Position numbers and translations under genes: made by a program. A model generated the notes under the pieces. That model had not been told where the DNA came from, made no database searches, and saw only the letters and a list, made by a program, of their open reading frames with translations. Positions 43,560-56,249 of a DNA stretch of 64,000 nucleotides are shown here, piece after piece (the first letter of the stretch is position 1; every line of letters starts with the position of its first letter). This stretch comes from Diphasiastrum complanatum (Eukaryota; Streptophyta; Lycopodiopsida; Lycopodiales; Lycopodiaceae). The stretch is from the NCBI GenBank assembly GCA_029204225.1, contig CM055115.1, positions 8,985,466 to 9,049,465 of the forward strand. The letters are read 5' to 3'.

Positions 43560-44120
43560 TACATCTAGTAAGGCTTGGGAATCTCTAAAGAAGGTTTATG
43601 AGTCCAAGTTTACATCAAGTGTTCTAACCCTTAGGAGTCAAATATTTTCAAGTTTTTAAAATAAGGATGAAAGTGCTTATGCTTTTGTTTTGAGGGTTAA
43701 AGCATTCAATGATGAGTTAGCATGTATTGATGAAAGACTTAAGGAGATAGCACTTGTTCAAGTAGTTTTCAATGGCTTGTTGGATGATCATGCTAATCTT
43801 GCTCAAAGTTTTGTTATTCAAAAGACATTGCCAAGTATTGTGGACATGCAAGAAATCTTGGTGAATAAGGAGTTTAGGCTTCTATCAAGAAGAGGATCCA
43901 CTTCCACATCTCAACCTGGAAAGGAGGAGGCTATGTTCTCAAAGGGCAAGTTCAAGGGCAACAACAAAGTCAAGTGATCTAAAGGACAATCTCAAGGTGA
44001 GTCTTCTACTTTTGTTGGCAAGAAGAAAGATAAATCTAAGCTTAAATGCTTCTATTGTGGAGTCAAAACATGGCAAGGTTGCCATCGATGGGACCAAGTC
44101 CCGACATTTGTGACATTGTG
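43560..44120 (+). pseudogene. Copia gag fragment
   Basis: Plus-strand gag C-terminal half: AWESLKKVYESKF near 43575, an in-frame TAA near 43660, then 43690-43977 (VKAFNDELACIDERLKEIAL, VDMQEILVNKEFRLL), a stop after NNKVK, and a decayed zinc knuckle KLKCFYCGVKTWQGC near 44040. It is the better copy of 9515-9790. It is not the family A or B gag seen elsewhere. Confidence 0.72.
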
Positions 44121-44159
44121 CAGCACATATATGACATAGTGTACTTATGACAAGGATGT

Positions 44160-44733
44160 GTGCACATTGTAAAAATTGAAAAGTACTGTATTGATAGATT
44201 TCTGCCATCGTAGGACACTTAAGATTTCAATTCCAACAGTTTGTCCTTTCATGAATTGTATCCCAAGGGATCAATCACAAATTTGAGTTTATTGAACTTC
44301 TGCCTTAAACAATTGCAATTGATGATCATATGCCTATAGCTCGTAGTGATGAAATTAATTTTTTTTTTGTAATTAATAAATTATATTGTTCATGCTCTTT
44401 TTGATTGAAAGACACTTAACGAATTAAGTTCTCTTTTTGGCTTGTAAAACTTTGTGCCCGTTCAGATATATTCTAAGCAAAATGCTGACGCAATGGTAAT
44501 ACTACAAAGGAGCCATAGTAAAGGCCACGAGCAATTGAGACAGAGCAATCACAATTAGAATTTTCTGTACCAAGTAAATTGTAGACCTCAATTATCTTGC
44601 CTTTCAAGAATATAAACAACGATAAAAGATTTCTATTTTTGTCAGTTAATTTGATGCCATGTTACTCCTCAATATCCAGCTAGTAAAGAATCTTGCGATA
44701 GTCATTCTAGATGTGCAACTAGCGAAGAATCAC
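44160..44733. other. 3' flank of BPS1-like gene, second block
   Basis: Copy of 9830-10402. No gene is seen. Confidence 0.45.
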
Positions 44734-45678
44734 TCAACAAAATTTCGTTACTGCAGAAATGAGTTTTGTCCTACCCGCGACTATGTCATCAAAAAGATCA
44801 CGTACGGTGCACTCCAAACTTTCCAAACCACAGTTCAGACTGTTTAAGCTATGCCGAAGCTCCGTAACATCTGACATTCGCAATTCGAACGAGCGCGGAA
44901 CCTGTTCTCCAAATGACTGAAATTCAATGAAAAAATTATCCACATGAGCTTGCATGTTTCCAAATTCTTTTAGAAGGATTTTCTCTTTCGTTTCCTCACT
45001 GAACCGCAAGCCAATTCGTTCGATAAGCGTTTGATGTGAATTAGACGTAGATTTAGCCCATTCGCCCGTCGAACAAATCGCAATCAGTTTAGCGGAGTAA
45101 GAACTATCCATGTGAAGGAGTCCAAACAGAAGAATCATTGAAACGAAAGAAATTATGCTCTTCATGGGGTAAATTACTGCGCAAGGATCAAATTGCTTTG
45201 CATATCTGCTACCAAAATACCAAAGCTCCTCCTCTGCCTCAAGTTTCATATCAACAAGTTGCTTGTTTGCTTGATGTATTCTGGACATCTCTCGTCGGCA
45301 ATGATTTAGAGCCTGAACTATGGTATCATAATCATCCCCACCTGCTTGAAGAGCTTCAACAGCTATATGGACTACCCGCCCATAAATTCGCAATCTGGAA
45401 ATACCCGTCATCAAAGCTTTATAAACATTCATAAGTCGCACTGTCTCATCCATCAGAGTACTAAAGCATTTCAATGGAAAAACAACCTTCTCCGCTAGAT
45501 CCAAAACGGCTGCAAGAGAAGATCTGAGGATATCCACAGCATACTGCATCCAGTCTATTGTGAAAAACTTATCTCCAATTGACTCTTCCAATTTTTGCAG
45601 ACATGACAACAAATTGTCGTGAAATGACATATTGGCAGCACCATGACCGTGAGATCGCAGCGAATTCACAAAAACCAT
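44734..45678 (-). CDS. BPS1-like protein, second-block copy
   Basis: 314 residues, identical in protein sequence to 10403-11347, with the ATG at 45678 in the same GCCATGG context and the same TATA box and GA tract upstream. Residues 185-198 form the same hydrophobic stretch. As the identity extends through flanking and intergenic DNA, it shows recent duplication of the block rather than selection on the gene. If both copies are expressed, the dosage of this BYPASS1-family protein is doubled; no sequence feature shows which copy is active. Confidence 0.75.
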   Translation of the reverse strand: MVFVNSLRSHGHGAANMSFHDNLLSCLQKLEESIGDKFFTIDWMQYAVDILRSSLAAVLDLAEKVVFPLKCFSTLMDETVRLMNVYKALMTGISRLRIYGRVVHIAVEALQAGGDDYDTIVQALNHCRREMSRIHQANKQLVDMKLEAEEELWYFGSRYAKQFDPCAVIYPMKSIISFVSMILLFGLLHMDSSYSAKLIAICSTGEWAKSTSNSHQTLIERIGLRFSEETKEKILLKEFGNMQAHVDNFFIEFQSFGEQVPRSFELRMSDVTELRHSLNSLNCGLESLECTVRDLFDDIVAGRTKLISAVTKFC

Positions 45679-45983
45679 GGCGTTGTTTCTTTAGGCAGAG
45701 TTAAGGAAGCAACCTTTGCCGTCTGTGTATTTTGCAGAAATCAAGGTAAGGCTACCTGCCTACCGCTGTACCTTCTGAAATAGCTTGAGAACGTTGTCAA
45801 CAAAAAAAAATTATGAAGTAAAATTCGCCTTGAGATTTTCGACGAACCCAGCTACGGATTATCACTGACTCAGAGGTTCGAAGGAATTTATTGAGTTCCG
45901 CCCTCTGTCTCTTACATTCAACACGTCTGCATTCAAGTAAGGCTGTTCTTGGCAAATCGTTCGCGCTCTCACTCTCGCTCGCT

Positions 45984-45987
<4 letters not shown>

Positions 45988-46024
<37 letters not shown>
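45988..46024 (-). repeat. (GA)n microsatellite, second block
   Basis: 37-bp counterpart of 11657-11695, one repeat unit shorter. Confidence 0.85.
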
Positions 46025-46027
<3 letters not shown>

Positions 46028-46057
46028 CAAGTGTGTGGTGTTCTCTCTATGGATCTC

Positions 46058-46065
46058 TATTTATA
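46058..46065 (-). promoter_or_regulatory. TATA box, second-block BPS1-like gene
   Basis: TATAAATA on the minus strand, same context as 11729-11736. Confidence 0.6.
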
Positions 46066-46069
46066 TGCT

Positions 46070-46833
46070 ATTTGGACACCTTCAAAACCCTAGTCGTTAC
46101 ATAATATGTAGTTCCCTAGAACGTGACTAAATGCATATTGGACCCCTAAAAGGGCTAAAACTTGGGACCAAAAAACACTTTGGATACCAAGCCAACAAAG
46201 TGATCCAAGGGAGTTGCCTGGAATATGACTAGGTAATAGAATGCCATGGTTAACCTCGGTACTCGTTATTTATTTAGATATGTCGGACTATGCATCGCAT
46301 TTTCAAGTTGCACCGCATGCCAAAGTGCTATTTGTCTTTCAAAGAAAAGCAAATATGTCAACAAGGTGAGGATGAGGGTCTTCAGCTAGAGCCTACACTA
46401 CATCATGGGTGACTAGGAGGAGGCTATGCTAGACATCACTAGTTGGCCTTTAGGTATCATGATTCAGCCCTATCTCCTCAGGCTTTACTATGAAGAATTT
46501 AGGATTTCACTTTTAGGTTGTTTACACGTTGCAGACTGATAGACGTTATAACAATTTGTGATTTGCTTTTATGAAATTTGGATAATGGAATTATAGAAGT
46601 TGGAACTACATGCCATTCATCGTTTATGTATGTACTACGATTTCAGACTTGTCACTGTATTCTAATTATGGTAACAAGCATTACTTCCCCTCGCATCAGA
46701 CAAGCATTCATTGCATTGAATAATGATCACTTAAATAAGAATAATGAGATTCTACTATATGAGCAAAACTTCATAAGTATAATCTTGAAAATAGCATAGA
46801 GAGAGTAAATCATTCACATCAATAAAATGAGAA
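46070..46833. other. Non-coding upstream DNA, second block
   Basis: Copy of 11740-12504. No gene is seen. Confidence 0.45.
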
Positions 46834-48529
46834 TAGACTAACTCACTAACTTCACTTCATTCCATTTCAAAGAAATATGCAAGAACAAATGCTCCCTCGT
46901 AGATGTTCTAAATATGAAATAACCGTCTTAACTTCCATAACCACTTCTTGGCATTGGCCCTTCGATAATCGCAAGCCTGAATCCATTGGTGAGTGAGCTA
47001 GTTTACAATTGATCACATTGTATCTGATAAGGGTATCGTGACGATACCGTTGCTGAGTGATAAAGATCAGCCTTCTCGCTGTGTTGAATGCCCAAACAGA
47101 AGTGAGCTTTGCCCAAATCGGTCCTGTCAAGTTCGGAAGACAGCATCTTTTTAGCATCCTTCACCAGATTGGTACTATTGTTGAAAAGCAACGTATCATC
47201 GACATACGAGGTGATAATTATAAAAGATTACTGCATTAACTTGAAGTAGACATTAGAATCAGCCATAAAGTGCTTTGTGGAGCTTGTAGACATGATGCTT
47301 CATACCTTCGTGAACGTATCCTTCAAGATGGAGCATGTAGATGTCTTTTTCGATGATTATGTTCAAATAAGCTGTCTATACATCGAGTTGATGTACTTCA
47401 AGGTCGGCTGCTGCAACATATGATAGGAGGGCTCGTATCAATGAATGCTTGACTACTAGACTGAAAGTCTCATTTTAGTCAATGTTGGGGATCTGAGCGA
47501 ATGCTCGTGCTACTAGTCGAGCCTTCCTTCGATCATAGCTCCATTGGCATTGTACTTGATGTTAAAGACCCATTTGCAATCAATAAGATTGTTGCCAGAG
47601 GGAGCTTCGACTAGTGACCATGTCTGGTTCTTGATCAGAGAGGAATACTCTATGTTCATCGCTTCTCTCCAAACATTAAAGTCTGGTTGTCTAAGTGCCT
47701 CTTCGACGGTAGTCGGCTCATGTATTAAAAGACATGCCAAAACTCAGGAATGTACTCTGTGGGCTGTGTGCGCACTCAGTTTGATCTTCTTGGAGGAGGT
47801 GCCGTTGGCTGCCAATCCTTGGATTTGTTGTTGCTGAGTAACAACAACTTCTTCGTCTGACTCGTTGTCGGGTAGTCCATCGACTATAGGCACACTTGAG
47901 CCCGAGACTCGAATTGTCGTATCGGAGGCAGAGGCATCAAAGGTTTGCATGGAACTTTGCATTTGCCTTTGAAATCGTCAAACTGATCCTCGATAAAGAC
48001 TGTATCCCTACTGAATAAAATCGTATAGCTTGGTCAGATGAAGTGTATCCAATAAGGATGGTCTTGAGACCTTGGAAGTTGAATTTCTTCCTCGTGTCCT
48101 TTGGGATCTGCGCATAGGTGATGCATCCGAACACTCGAAGGTTCTTCATTGAAGCCTTAGAACCTGTCCAAACCTCATGTGGTGTTTTGCCTACGAGGGC
48201 CTTAGTCGAACATTTGTTTTGAACATCGGCTGTAGTGGGGAGAGCTTCAACCCAGAAGCTCTTCGACAAAGATTCATGTGCCAGCATCATTTGGCTGCCT
48301 CGACCAGGGTACGATTCTTCCTCTCGGCTAAGCCATTAGATTGAGGCAAATAAGGAGTGATAAATTGTTGTTCAATGCCTTGGCTCTGGGAATACTCCTT
48401 GAATTTAGTAGAGATGTACTCTCCACCATTATTGGACCTCAGGGCTTTGATTTGTCTGCCAATTTTTTTCTTTGCATGCTCCTTGAAGATTCTGAAACAA
48501 TTGAAAGCTTTTGACTTCTTCTTGATAAA
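46834..48529 (-). pseudogene. Family B LTR scrap, RT and integrase end, second block
   Basis: Copy of 12505-14200 with the same RT-LTR fusion, a YVDD near 47200, RT start at 47513-47740 and integrase end at 47937-48290. One private substitution removes the stop within the integrase core, giving a longer open stretch at 48287-48535 (YSQSQGIEQQFITPY). It remains a pseudogene, as it lacks the first integrase Asp and RNase H. Confidence 0.82.
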
Positions 48530-48534
48530 GTACA

Positions 48535-51500
48535 TGAAAGATTATAAAACGACCCCCAAATAGACTGCCAATCTAAGGAAATTGCTAACGGAAGTCGTTC
48601 TATACCACAATTATAGCTCAAGCTCCATTGGGTTATGGAGTCGACTTATGAGCAAGAGTCTAAGAATGGTTTAGAAGAGCACAACTCTATTCTTCATTTG
48701 CTTAGAGATTCAGCATTGCTCAACAAAAAGATGAATAGCCATTGTAATGGGCTCATAGGCTCAAGAGTCGGACAACAATACGTGATGAGGAGTATATCAC
48801 TTGCTAGGGCACTCACATTCAAAGGCTATACAGATTGACAGATGCTTAAATAGCATATGAGCAAATTTGTGTCCATGGTTCATAAATATAACACTTGGAT
48901 GAATAGCTTTTCTTGGATATTAGTGACCTAAACACCAAACCCATACATAAACATCTTCAAGGGAGTGCAAGACTTTAGGTTTGGCTTGACTAGACGAAAC
49001 AGTCAAACATTCTCACACTACAAATGAGTCTCATAGTAGAAGGTCGGTCCATCTCAATAACAGAAGTTAGGCTTTCAAGTCTCCAATGCTATAATCACAA
49101 ATAACAATAGTTGGCATTTGAACCTGGGTTCCCTCCACAATACACTTCTTATACCTCAGAGGCATTGATTCTTGGTTATAGGAATTAGGAGCCGTAGCAA
49201 CCACGACAGCGATGAAGTATAAGCAGGGCTAGGTAGGTTAGGAACCGCAGGCAGGATCACGACAGCAGGGAAACCACGCGGCCAGGCAGGTTAACGTGGC
49301 CAGAGGGAGAGCGAGCCAGACAAGCAAGGAAACCACGCAGCCAGGCAACAAGAGGAGAAGAAGGTCTGCTGGAGCAGGGTTGCGGTTAGGTGAGGGAGGT
49401 CGCAAGAGGGAAAGAAACGAATCTGATGGCATGCAGGCAGATCGGAGGAGGGAGCGGGAATAGGCTGAGGGATGAGCACAGTGATGGCCTCTCCTTCACA
49501 GATGGGAAATGGGCAGGGTGAGGAGCTACATCACAGCTATCTGTTGTAAAGCTACCTTTACAAGCTTTACTTCCGGCGCCACTGGCGCTAGCATCATCCC
49601 TGGCGCCAGCTGCTGCTGCTGCTCCCGGTGCCAATGGTGCTGGCGCCGCTCCCAGCGCCACTGTGACCAGAATCCAACCGGCGCCAAATTCCTATGGCTG
49701 AAAATCTTTGATCGGTTCTAGTGAAGTCCAAAGAGCTCAGATCGATGTGCAATCACCTCACATGATCTAGGCATGATTGAAGGAATCCTGGAGATCAATA
49801 AAATCTAGAGAGAGAAAATGACTTTCTAGAGAGAGAAACGTGCTTTACCAGCCTGGGTAGAGTGCTTGGTATGAGAGGGGGTGCCGAATACCACCAATAC
49901 TATAGGGGAATGCGGGTTGCGACTCAGGGCGAGCTCCAACCAAGTCTCAGCCTCCCTTGCTGGAATTTTGTCCTGGCACTCGCCTTGGCATGCCCGCTCC
50001 CCGGAGACGGGTCGGTCACACACTTGAAATGTAACCTTCTTAGATTTATCAATAAAGTAGGATTTTCATCAAACTGACTCTGATTACCTTCTGGGTTTCA
50101 GTGTTCGGTAAAAGCGCCAGTTGTAAGGCCGCTTCATAATTTTTAGGTTGGCACATAGCTGAGGGTCGTATCCCGAGACGCTAGCGGTATGCCGTCGGGA
50201 CCATTCGGTCCGTGGCGCTAGCGGTATGCTGTCGGGATCATTTGGTCCAGGAACTGGTTGTCTCCATATCTGTCATGGCTTGTGGTTCTGAGTGTTCCTT
50301 GCATGAATGCGAATGGGATTAAGCTCTTGGGGAACAGGCTCTAACCTGTTGGCTAAGTTGGATGGCTTGCTTGGGTGGAAGTAACCTGTTTATGCCTGTC
50401 CAGTCTGGCATGGCGCCAGGTTGGCTTCCAGCACTCGTGACGAAGCTTTCAATTGGTTAAGTCTGATGTAAGTCAGACCGCTTGCTTGGAATGAATGTTA
50501 CTCGTTTGTAACAAAGCTTCGAGTTGGTTAAGTTTGATGTATGTCGGGCGGCTTGCTTGGAGGGAAGTCACCCACATCGGGACCCCCGATCTGGCATGGC
50601 GCCAGGTTGGATCTCAATGTTGGTTTTCGGAACTTCAAGTTGGTTAAGTCTAATCGTTGTTGGCGAGTTGGCTGCTTGTATGTCAAGTGGGTTTGGATGG
50701 CAAGAGTTGAAGGCTAGGAAGCTAAGTCGTGGTTCCCGGATCCCTTTGGGATGCCTGCGCTACATGTGGTATCAGAGCCGACTGGTCGGTCAACTATGTG
50801 GATCTCAAGGAAATGGCCACTGTTTGGGGTTCATCAAGACAACTGTTGTGCAAGGTGCTGCCCACAGTGTAAGCACAGGTGCGTCCACAGTCGGGGTGGT
50901 CGGCAGAACGGGGGCTTGATGAGTCAAGGTGCTACCCTTGAGGTGTAAGCACGGTCAGTTTCCGCGGTTCGGGCCTGGCGCCGTCTGCACGTAGGACAAA
51001 TGAGGCAATGTGCTGCCATTAGGTTGGTGTAAGCACGGTCTGTGCCTTGTGGGGTGCGAGGTGACATATTTTCGATAGCCACCCTTCTTTTAGCTATAAG
51101 GGCTATCGACCAAATTTGGTGGGGGCGTTACTGAGGCAATGTGCTGCCTAACGGTGAAAGCACGGGTGCATCCACGATTTGGGTGGTATGCTGCCGATCG
51201 TTTAGCTATAAGGGCTATCAACTAGATTTGGTGGGGGCGTTACTGAGGCAATGTGTTGCCTAACGGTGAAAGCACGGGTGCGTCCACGGGGGTGGTATAT
51301 TCAAGGATAGCTGCCGTCGTTTAGCTAGAAGGGCTATCGACCAAATTTGGTGGGGACGTTACTGAGGAAATGTGATGCCTAACGGTGAAAGCACGGGTGC
51401 GTCCACGATTGGGGGGTATGCTGCCGATCGTTTAGCTATAAGGGCTATCAACCAAAAAGTGGTGGGGTGTGACTGAGGCAATGTGTTGCTTAATGTGAAA

Positions 51501-54477
51501 GCACGGATAGTTGGAGGGGTGTGTTTTCTCAGACAAAAAGATATTTTAAGTTATGTAATTTTTCAGTACAAAGATCTAAGCCTCCAACTTGTGGTGTGCC
51601 AGCTTCAATGTTAATAAAAAGTGGCCAGTAAATTGAGTACTGTGCCAAGTAGCTTAGATGTATAGTTATTTTTTATTTGGGAGACACCTTTACTTTAATT
51701 TGACATCTGATGAGGACATCAGATTTTATAAAGGTGGGGTGGATGTTGTAAAGCTACCTTTACAAGCTTTACTTCCGGCGCCACTGGCGCCAGCATTGTC
51801 CCCGGCACCAGCAGCTCCCCTACTGCTCCCGGCGCGCGTCGGCACCGCTCCCAGCGCCACTGTGACCAAAATCCAGCCGGCGCCAAGTTCCTATGGCTGA
51901 AAATCTTTGATCAGTTCTAGCGAAGTCCAGAGAGCTCAGATCGATGTGCAATCACCTCACACGATCTAGGCATGATTAAAGGAAGCCTGGGGATCAATAA
52001 AATATAGAGAGAGAAAAAGACTCTCTAGAGAGAGAAAAATGTGCTTTGCCAACCTGGGTAGAGTGCTTGGTATGAGGGGGCATGCCAAATCCCATCAATA
52101 CTATAGGGGAGTGCGGGTTGCGACTCAGGACGAGCTCCAAGCAAGTCTCAGCCTCCCTTGCTAGAATGTTGTCCTGGCACTCGCCTTGGCATGCCAGCTC
52201 CCCGAAGACTAGGGTTGGTCACACACTTGAAATGTAACCTTCTCAGATTTATCAATAAAGTGGGATTTTTCTCAAACTGACTTTGATTACCTTCAAAATT
52301 TTTACATTGGCACATAGCTGAGGGTCATATCTCGGGACGCCGACGGTATGCCGTCGGGACCATTTGGTCCGTGGTGCCAGCGGTATGCTGTCGGGACCAT
52401 TTGGTCCAGGAATTGGTTGTCTCCATATCCATCGGGACTTGTGGTTCTGAGTGTTCCTTGCATGAACGTGAATGGGTTAAGCTCTTGGGGAACGGGATCT
52501 AACCTATCGGCTAAGTTGGATGGCTTGCTTGGGTGGAAGTTACCTGTTAATGGCTGTCCAGTCTGGCGTGGCGCCAGGTTGGCTTCCAACACTCGTGACA
52601 AAGCTTTCAGTTGGTTAAGTCTGATGTAAGTCAGACCGCTTGCTTGGATTGGATGTTACTCGTTTGTAACGAAGCTTCGAGTTGGTTAAGTTTGATGTAT
52701 GTCGGGCGGCTTGCTTGGAGGGAAGTCACCCACATCGGGACCCTCGATCTGGCATGGCGCCAGGTTGGATCTCAATGTTGGTTTTCGGAACTTCAAGTTG
52801 GTTAAGTCTGATCGTTGTTGGCGTGTTGGCTGCTTGTATGTCAAGTGGGTTTGGATGGCAAGAGTTGAAGGCTGGGAAGCTAAGTCGTGGTTCCCGGCTC
52901 CCTTTGGGATGCCTGCGCTACACTATCTAACGAGCCACGACATAGACAAGGAGAAGGAACCAGCCACAGCAGGGCAACGATGAAGAGATGGAAGAGCAGA
53001 AAGTGGCTCAGTAACACATCGTTGTCTTCAAAGACTGATACTCTCACAATATGTAGGCCATCTTCAAAAGGCACATGAAAGCAATGCATTGAATGCATTC
53101 ACCATTGGCAGGAAGGAAAGAAGTACATCTATAGACTGCAAGATAGATTCCAGAAGAATGATGGGTTTCAAGTAACTAGATTCTTCATTCCTTGAAAAGA
53201 AACTGCACACAGTTGGCTTCTAGAGGCATTAACAAGCAGAGCTCTTTCAAACATTCAGGCCCTCAGGGCTCTATGCCTGTGTGTTTTTTTTTCTTAAGGG
53301 TAAACAAGATAGGGAAATATCCAATGATTTTGACAGGCAGAAAAATGGCCTCAAGCAAAACTAGAGATATGTACTCTGCTTTTTGACAGGCCCACGGGGT
53401 ATTGGATCCCAAACAAATCAATAACTTCTCAGAAAACTAGCAATGAATAGGCTCTGTTCATTGGGCTTCCCTCAAAACTACTGACAAAGCTTTGAAAGCC
53501 TTAGTGATCAGCAATAAACAAGGCAATGACTGCCTTCTTGGATAACAAACAATCTTTAAATAAGTCACAGAACCTTGTGAATGTAACAACAAAGCTTTCC
53601 ACAATTGCAAGCTCTACAGACACAAGATTAATGACAACAATCTACAAGATTAATCCCAGTGCAATCTACACCCTTCCAAGATCTGCAACCAAATGTTAGA
53701 GATGGCAGAAAAAACAATTCACAAATCCACAAACAATGGTAGCACAATGCTAAAGGCTGGAAAACTTATCAATATCAATGAAAATGAACAGAATTTAGTG
53801 TAAAGATCCAACAAAGAAATTAGAGTGGAAGGCACCAGGCAGATCAGCCTCTTCTCCTTTCCTCCTCCTTGTCTCTGTGGATTGAGCACAAATAGGAAGT
53901 GGAAGAGATGGGAGGCACCAAGCACAACAACTTCTACTCCTTCCCTTTCTCTCCAAGCTTCTCTCTCTCTCTCTCCAAGAAGATGACAATGAACAATGGT
54001 ATGTTGTCCCACACGCCTCCCTATACGTAGGGGCTCAATGGGCTGGAGGTGCACCCCTTCAAGAAATGGGACACCTCCTTATGACTTTTCAAAAACTGAC
54101 TCTAAAAATAGGGCACTGGCCCAAATTCCGTTTTTAGCACCTAGCTTGGCCTCAACTTGCAATTTCAAAGTCAAGTTGGGTCCTATTTATGATTTCAGTT
54201 TTTATGGGCTCACGGCCAAGTTTTTAATAACTAGTACTACGAAAATACTTGGCACCTCCTAGTCCCGACAAACCCGAAAACTAGGGGCATAGGCTGCATA
54301 AATGACATTTTCATACAACGTAAATTAACAAATGAATAGTATTTTAATAGCAGTGCAACCGGCCATTATGGGCCATTTATGCGTCATTTTTAGGCAGTTC
54401 TGCGTCAACGTAATAGCGAACGGCGACGATTTTTCGTCGAAAATAGTTTGAAAAAGAGGTCTTTTTCCCCACAAACA
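48535..54477. mobile_element. Composite insertion, second block
   Basis: Copy of 14206-20147 with the GTACA duplication at 48530-48534 and 54478-54482. Unclassified outer element around a non-autonomous LTR retrotransposon. Stretches 48600-49536 and 52928-54477 show no gene. Confidence 0.85.
49542..52922 (+). mobile_element. Non-autonomous LTR retrotransposon, second block
   Basis: 5' LTR 49542-50764, primer site near 50767-50778, tandem repeats about 50830-51525, purine tract 51730-51743, 3' LTR 51744-52922, and target duplication CTATC at 49537-49541 and 52923-52927. It is the duplicated copy of 15213-18592, not a separate insertion, since the same target duplication and same host site are shared. 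Confidence 0.93.
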
Positions 54478-54482
54478 GTACA

Positions 54483-55908
54483 CCAAGCAATCCACTAGAA
54501 ACATGCTGATGGTTTGATCTAAATGGTTTCATGGCTAGTTTACAGACTAGACAGTCTTGACAAGTAGATAATTTGACTTTCCTATCTGGATAGTCAAGAT
54601 CAACAACAATAGATTGTTTAGACATTTGTTGTACAAAAGAATAATTTAGGTGACAAAGTCTATAATGCCAAAGTGATCTGTTATTTCTTTGAATAGAAGT
54701 ACTAAGAGCATGACTAGAGGTAGAACAACAATGACTTAATCTATACAAGTATCCATGTCTCTTTCCAAGTGCTAGGATCATGTCTTCCTTATCAACTACT
54801 TTACACTCATCAGATTCAAATTCTATTTTATGTCCTAGATCTGTAATTCTGCTAACAAAGAGCGAATTTGTAGATAGATTCGGTAGATGCACTACATTTC
54901 AAAGTAGCTTAGATTGATCATTTGCAAAGCTCGATCTTACTGTACCTTCACCTTTGATAGCCTGTGTGCTATTGTTGCCTAGGTGAATATATCGTTTGGT
55001 ATTGGAAGGCATATAGGACTCAAAATAGCCAATATGGCTAGTCATGTGTTGTGTGGCTCTAGAGTTTAGAAACCAGGAGTTGTCGTTGGATGTTCTTTGA
55101 TGGCTAGTCATTAAGGCATCATTATCTGATTCTTGAATCGACTGTGGTGCTTCTGTACCTGCATATGCCACTTGTTTCGACTGCCCCTTGCTGTTGTTCT
55201 TTTCTTGTAGTATGCGACAATCTTGGATCTTGTGGTTGGTTCATCGGAATATGTGTAGAACAGCTAATTCTTTGTCGGCTAGTTTGACTGCTCTTGATGC
55301 TGTGTCGGTTCATGATTTAGCTTTGGTTGCTTTGGGCCTTTCTTCTTTTGCTTAGTTGAGCCTTTGTTGGTGTATAAGACATGAGAGTCAACACTTGAGG
55401 AACCATAGACTTTGTTCCTTCTGCTCTCTTCCTAAAACAACATTGTCATGACTCTTGAAAGAGTCAATTCAGGGTGTGTCAAGATGATCATCACCCAGCT
55501 GTCGTATGAGCTTGGAAAGCTTGAAAGTAGTGTCATTACTACATCTTGATCATCTATGACAAATCCAAAAGTGGCCATTTGCTTTAGAAGGTTCTTGAAC
55601 TGGTTGATGTGATTCTGTAGGGAATCTTCGTTGGTCATCTTGAGGGAGAAAATGTTCTTTCTTAGATGTAGCTTGGAAGCTACGTCGCGCACATCGTACA
55701 GAGTGCTCAAGATGTCCCAGAATTCCTTGGAGATATGAGCTTCATACACATGGCCGATTTGAGTGTCTGATATATTGAGGATGATCAGCGCAAAGGCTTT
55801 GCCATCCTTCAGCTTCCATCGAAAGATTGTAGCATCGTCAGCCTTGTTTCTTACCTCTACACCTATAACAACATCATAAAATTTCTTAGCCATTAGCACA
55901 GTTCTCAT
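54483..55908 (-). pseudogene. Family B gag to pre-integrase, second block
   Basis: Copy of 20153-21578 with the same protease Asp loss (FLNSRATQHM) and few substitutions. Confidence 0.83.
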
Positions 55909-56242
55909 CTTAAATTTCTATAGATGGTGATTGGCTCCATCAAGCTTGTCCATGATAGGACTGGCTTTCCCTTGGAAATCCAGGTGGATATTAGTCTAAG
56001 CGATAGTAATAACTATCAGTGAATTGAGAATGAAAATAGACTAACTCACTAACTTCACTTCATTCCATTTCAAAGAAATATGCAAGAGCAAATGCTCTTT
56101 ATATAGCCTAGTAGTTGTTCTAAATATGAAATAGTCATCTTAAGTTCCATAACCACTCTTGAAAAGGATCATAATAACATATGGACTCTAGGTCGAAATG
56201 AAAATCGACCATGGATCGATTTGATCTTTGACCTGGTATCGG
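55909..56242 (-). mobile_element. Family B LTR and leader, second block
   Basis: Copy of 21579-21912, including the TATATAAA box near 56098-56105. Confidence 0.65.
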
Positions 56243-56249
56243 AATACAC